From NCBI RefSeq assembly GCF_032854445.1, contig NC_088299.1, forward strand, positions 2,147,001 through 2,211,000: a stretch of DNA of 64,000 bases, given 5' to 3'. Each line of letters begins with the position of its first letter. The stretch's first letter is position 1. Source of the stretch: Liolophura sinensis (taxonomy: Eukaryota; Mollusca; Polyplacophora; Chitonida; Chitonidae). A program made the translations under genes and the position numbers. This document shows, one piece after another, positions 62,647 to 64,000 of this stretch. The notes beneath the pieces were generated by a model that was not told where the DNA came from, ran no database searches, and was given only the letters and a program-made list of their open reading frames with translations.

Positions 62647-63409
62647 TTATAAAATGTGAGCCAGTGAGTTTGTAAACACGATAACGTTCATTTCTCACAT
62701 CAGCCCATTTACTGAGGGAACAGAAGTTTAAATTACCCACTCCTACTTTGGGGAAGAACTTTGATTAAAGAGTATTGAAGGTCAGGTGAGATTCGATAGA
62801 TGATTAGTAAAACTTCCTAGGTCGGTGGGCTCAAGTGCACATCGGGTAGTTAGGAAAAACTCTTTAGGGTTAACCCATGGAACAAATGGATCCCAGTTCC
62901 TTGTTTGGTTTTGGTAATGATCGAACGAGGAACTTTTAGATTATGAAGCTACCTTTTGGTTAAACTGGGAGTAATGGTAGACGTGGGTGTTGTAGAGAAG
63001 ACATAAACCGCTGTGTCTAATCAGAACATGATACACAAAAACGAGTTGTGTAAATCCAGCGATGTGAACAGGTACGAAGACATCTGTGGGGCCTGTGAAA
63101 GTGGAAAGCTAAGCTGTCATAGAGATAGTGACATTGCTAGTTTGCAGAGGGCGTGGAATGTTGCACAAAGTGCATATTAAAGTTCCGATTTTCTCTTCTG
63201 CTAAATGTGCAAAATTCGAAGATAATTATAATGCCGGTATTACATTTCATTCTTTTCAGCCGTAGCGGCCTTGATCAGTTTAAAAAGTCACTCTTCCCTA
63301 AAAAGTAATCGAGCTATCTAGAACACATCTGACAAATTACATCAGCACCGTAAGTCTGTACACAGAGCTTCTTAACTGCATAGTGACATGGATGATGAAC
63401 TGACTAGAA

Positions 63410-63840
63410 GTCAGATAAAAAAGGCATTCTGTCGAAGTCTCTCATGAAAAGCCATTTTGTCAATGTCTTTCATGCAGATGTTGAAATGGCTGACTAGCGA
63501 AGAGTACAGGAGGTTTGCGCGACAAAGCCGAAAGTCTGACTCCCCACTGCTCACGAGATTTCAGGCGGCAGTCATGAACGTGAAAATCGTCCAGAGATGT
63601 TCAATGAGGTTTTTTTTATTTTATTTTATTATAGCAAAGACTGGATCGGTTTTTCCAACGACCATCTCGGAGCTCCCTGCAACTGAAAGAGAGAGTTCAC
63701 GATGGACTATTTCGGAATCAGTGAACATAGCCACTTTTTGGTATAGTCGCTTGTGTCCTCACGGAGGGTCTTTCAGCCTGAGGTTTGTCGGATGCCTCTT
63801 GTGTAAATGTCCCAGACGCACAAATCAAGGCGTATAAGGC
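63410..63840. pseudogene. coding-like block in D3 (third sister)
   Basis: Aligned with 49.2 and 57.0 kb. A plus frame of 126 codons (63457-63837) is open by chance through a T-rich insertion (63608-63630). The minus frame that is open in D1 has stops here. I do not regard either as a working gene. Confidence 0.25.
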
Positions 63841-64000
63841 AATGGAAGGGAAGGCGATGAAATCCGTCAAAGTATTAACTCTAAATTTTTTTCTCTGACT
63901 TATTATCTACTCTCAAATACTTAATCTCTTAAATTTAACAGAAAGTCTGTTGTCCAATTTATGTTAGGTTGTACTCTATTAAATGCAACACACCTATCAA

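Larger units (their letters stand above)
61051..64000. repeat. segmental duplication unit D3, truncated by the window end
   Basis: It aligns with the first part of D1 and D2 (anchors under D1), through the 63.4 kb block. It lacks the SINEs specific to D1 and D2, so it shows their empty sites, and has its own SINE fragment at 62568-62646. The unit presumably continues beyond the window. Confidence 0.75.

Overview
The window is AT-rich, repeat-dense animal nuclear DNA, most likely from a marine mollusc or another lophotrochozoan. The main evidence is more than fifteen copies of a tRNA-headed SINE. Its core resembles the V-SINE central domain and its tail is (AATA)n; this type is widespread in molluscs (RUDI-like, an assignment made from memory). 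Two further tRNA-headed SINE types share another central block. There are no bacterial operons, rRNA genes, CRISPR arrays or convincing functional tRNA genes. I recognise no intact host gene. Most open frames are short, lack an ATG, or lie inside repeats.

Layout. 1-13.4 kb is intergenic or intronic DNA with scattered SINEs and one decayed reverse-transcriptase fragment (3.85-4.57 kb, minus). 13.4-23.3 kb holds an AT/CA microsatellite, a 43-to-26-bp satellite carrying two SINE pieces, a 200-N assembly gap with the same short sequence on both sides, a head-to-head SINE pair, and adjacent 57-bp and 16-bp minisatellites. 23.8-27.8 kb is featureless to me. 27.9-31.4 kb holds a candidate minus-strand exon, a candidate LTR (TGTTA...TAACA), and a 5'-truncated LINE whose 640-codon frame still has reverse-transcriptase and RNase H motifs. 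32.0-32.5 kb holds a frame-broken membrane-protein-like fragment.

35.4-64.0 kb is the most striking part. It is a run of old, diverged tandem segmental duplications. Units A (35.4-40.4) and B (40.4-45.2) are about 5 kb. C (45.2-46.3) is a partial copy. D1 (46.3-53.8) and D2 (53.8-61.05) are about 7.3-7.5 kb. D3 (61.05 to the window end) is cut off. A related module recurs in A, B, C, D1 and D2. SINEs present in all or only one of the copies give a relative history, and a 38-bp segment that is essentially single in A and C has become a nine-copy array in B. A few short segments inside the units look coding-like (a signal-peptide-like exon with a splice donor, a perfectly conserved 34-bp stretch, a recurring MADI[A/S]K start). 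They are broken in sister copies, so the array may descend from a duplicated gene I cannot name. All similarities were judged by eye.
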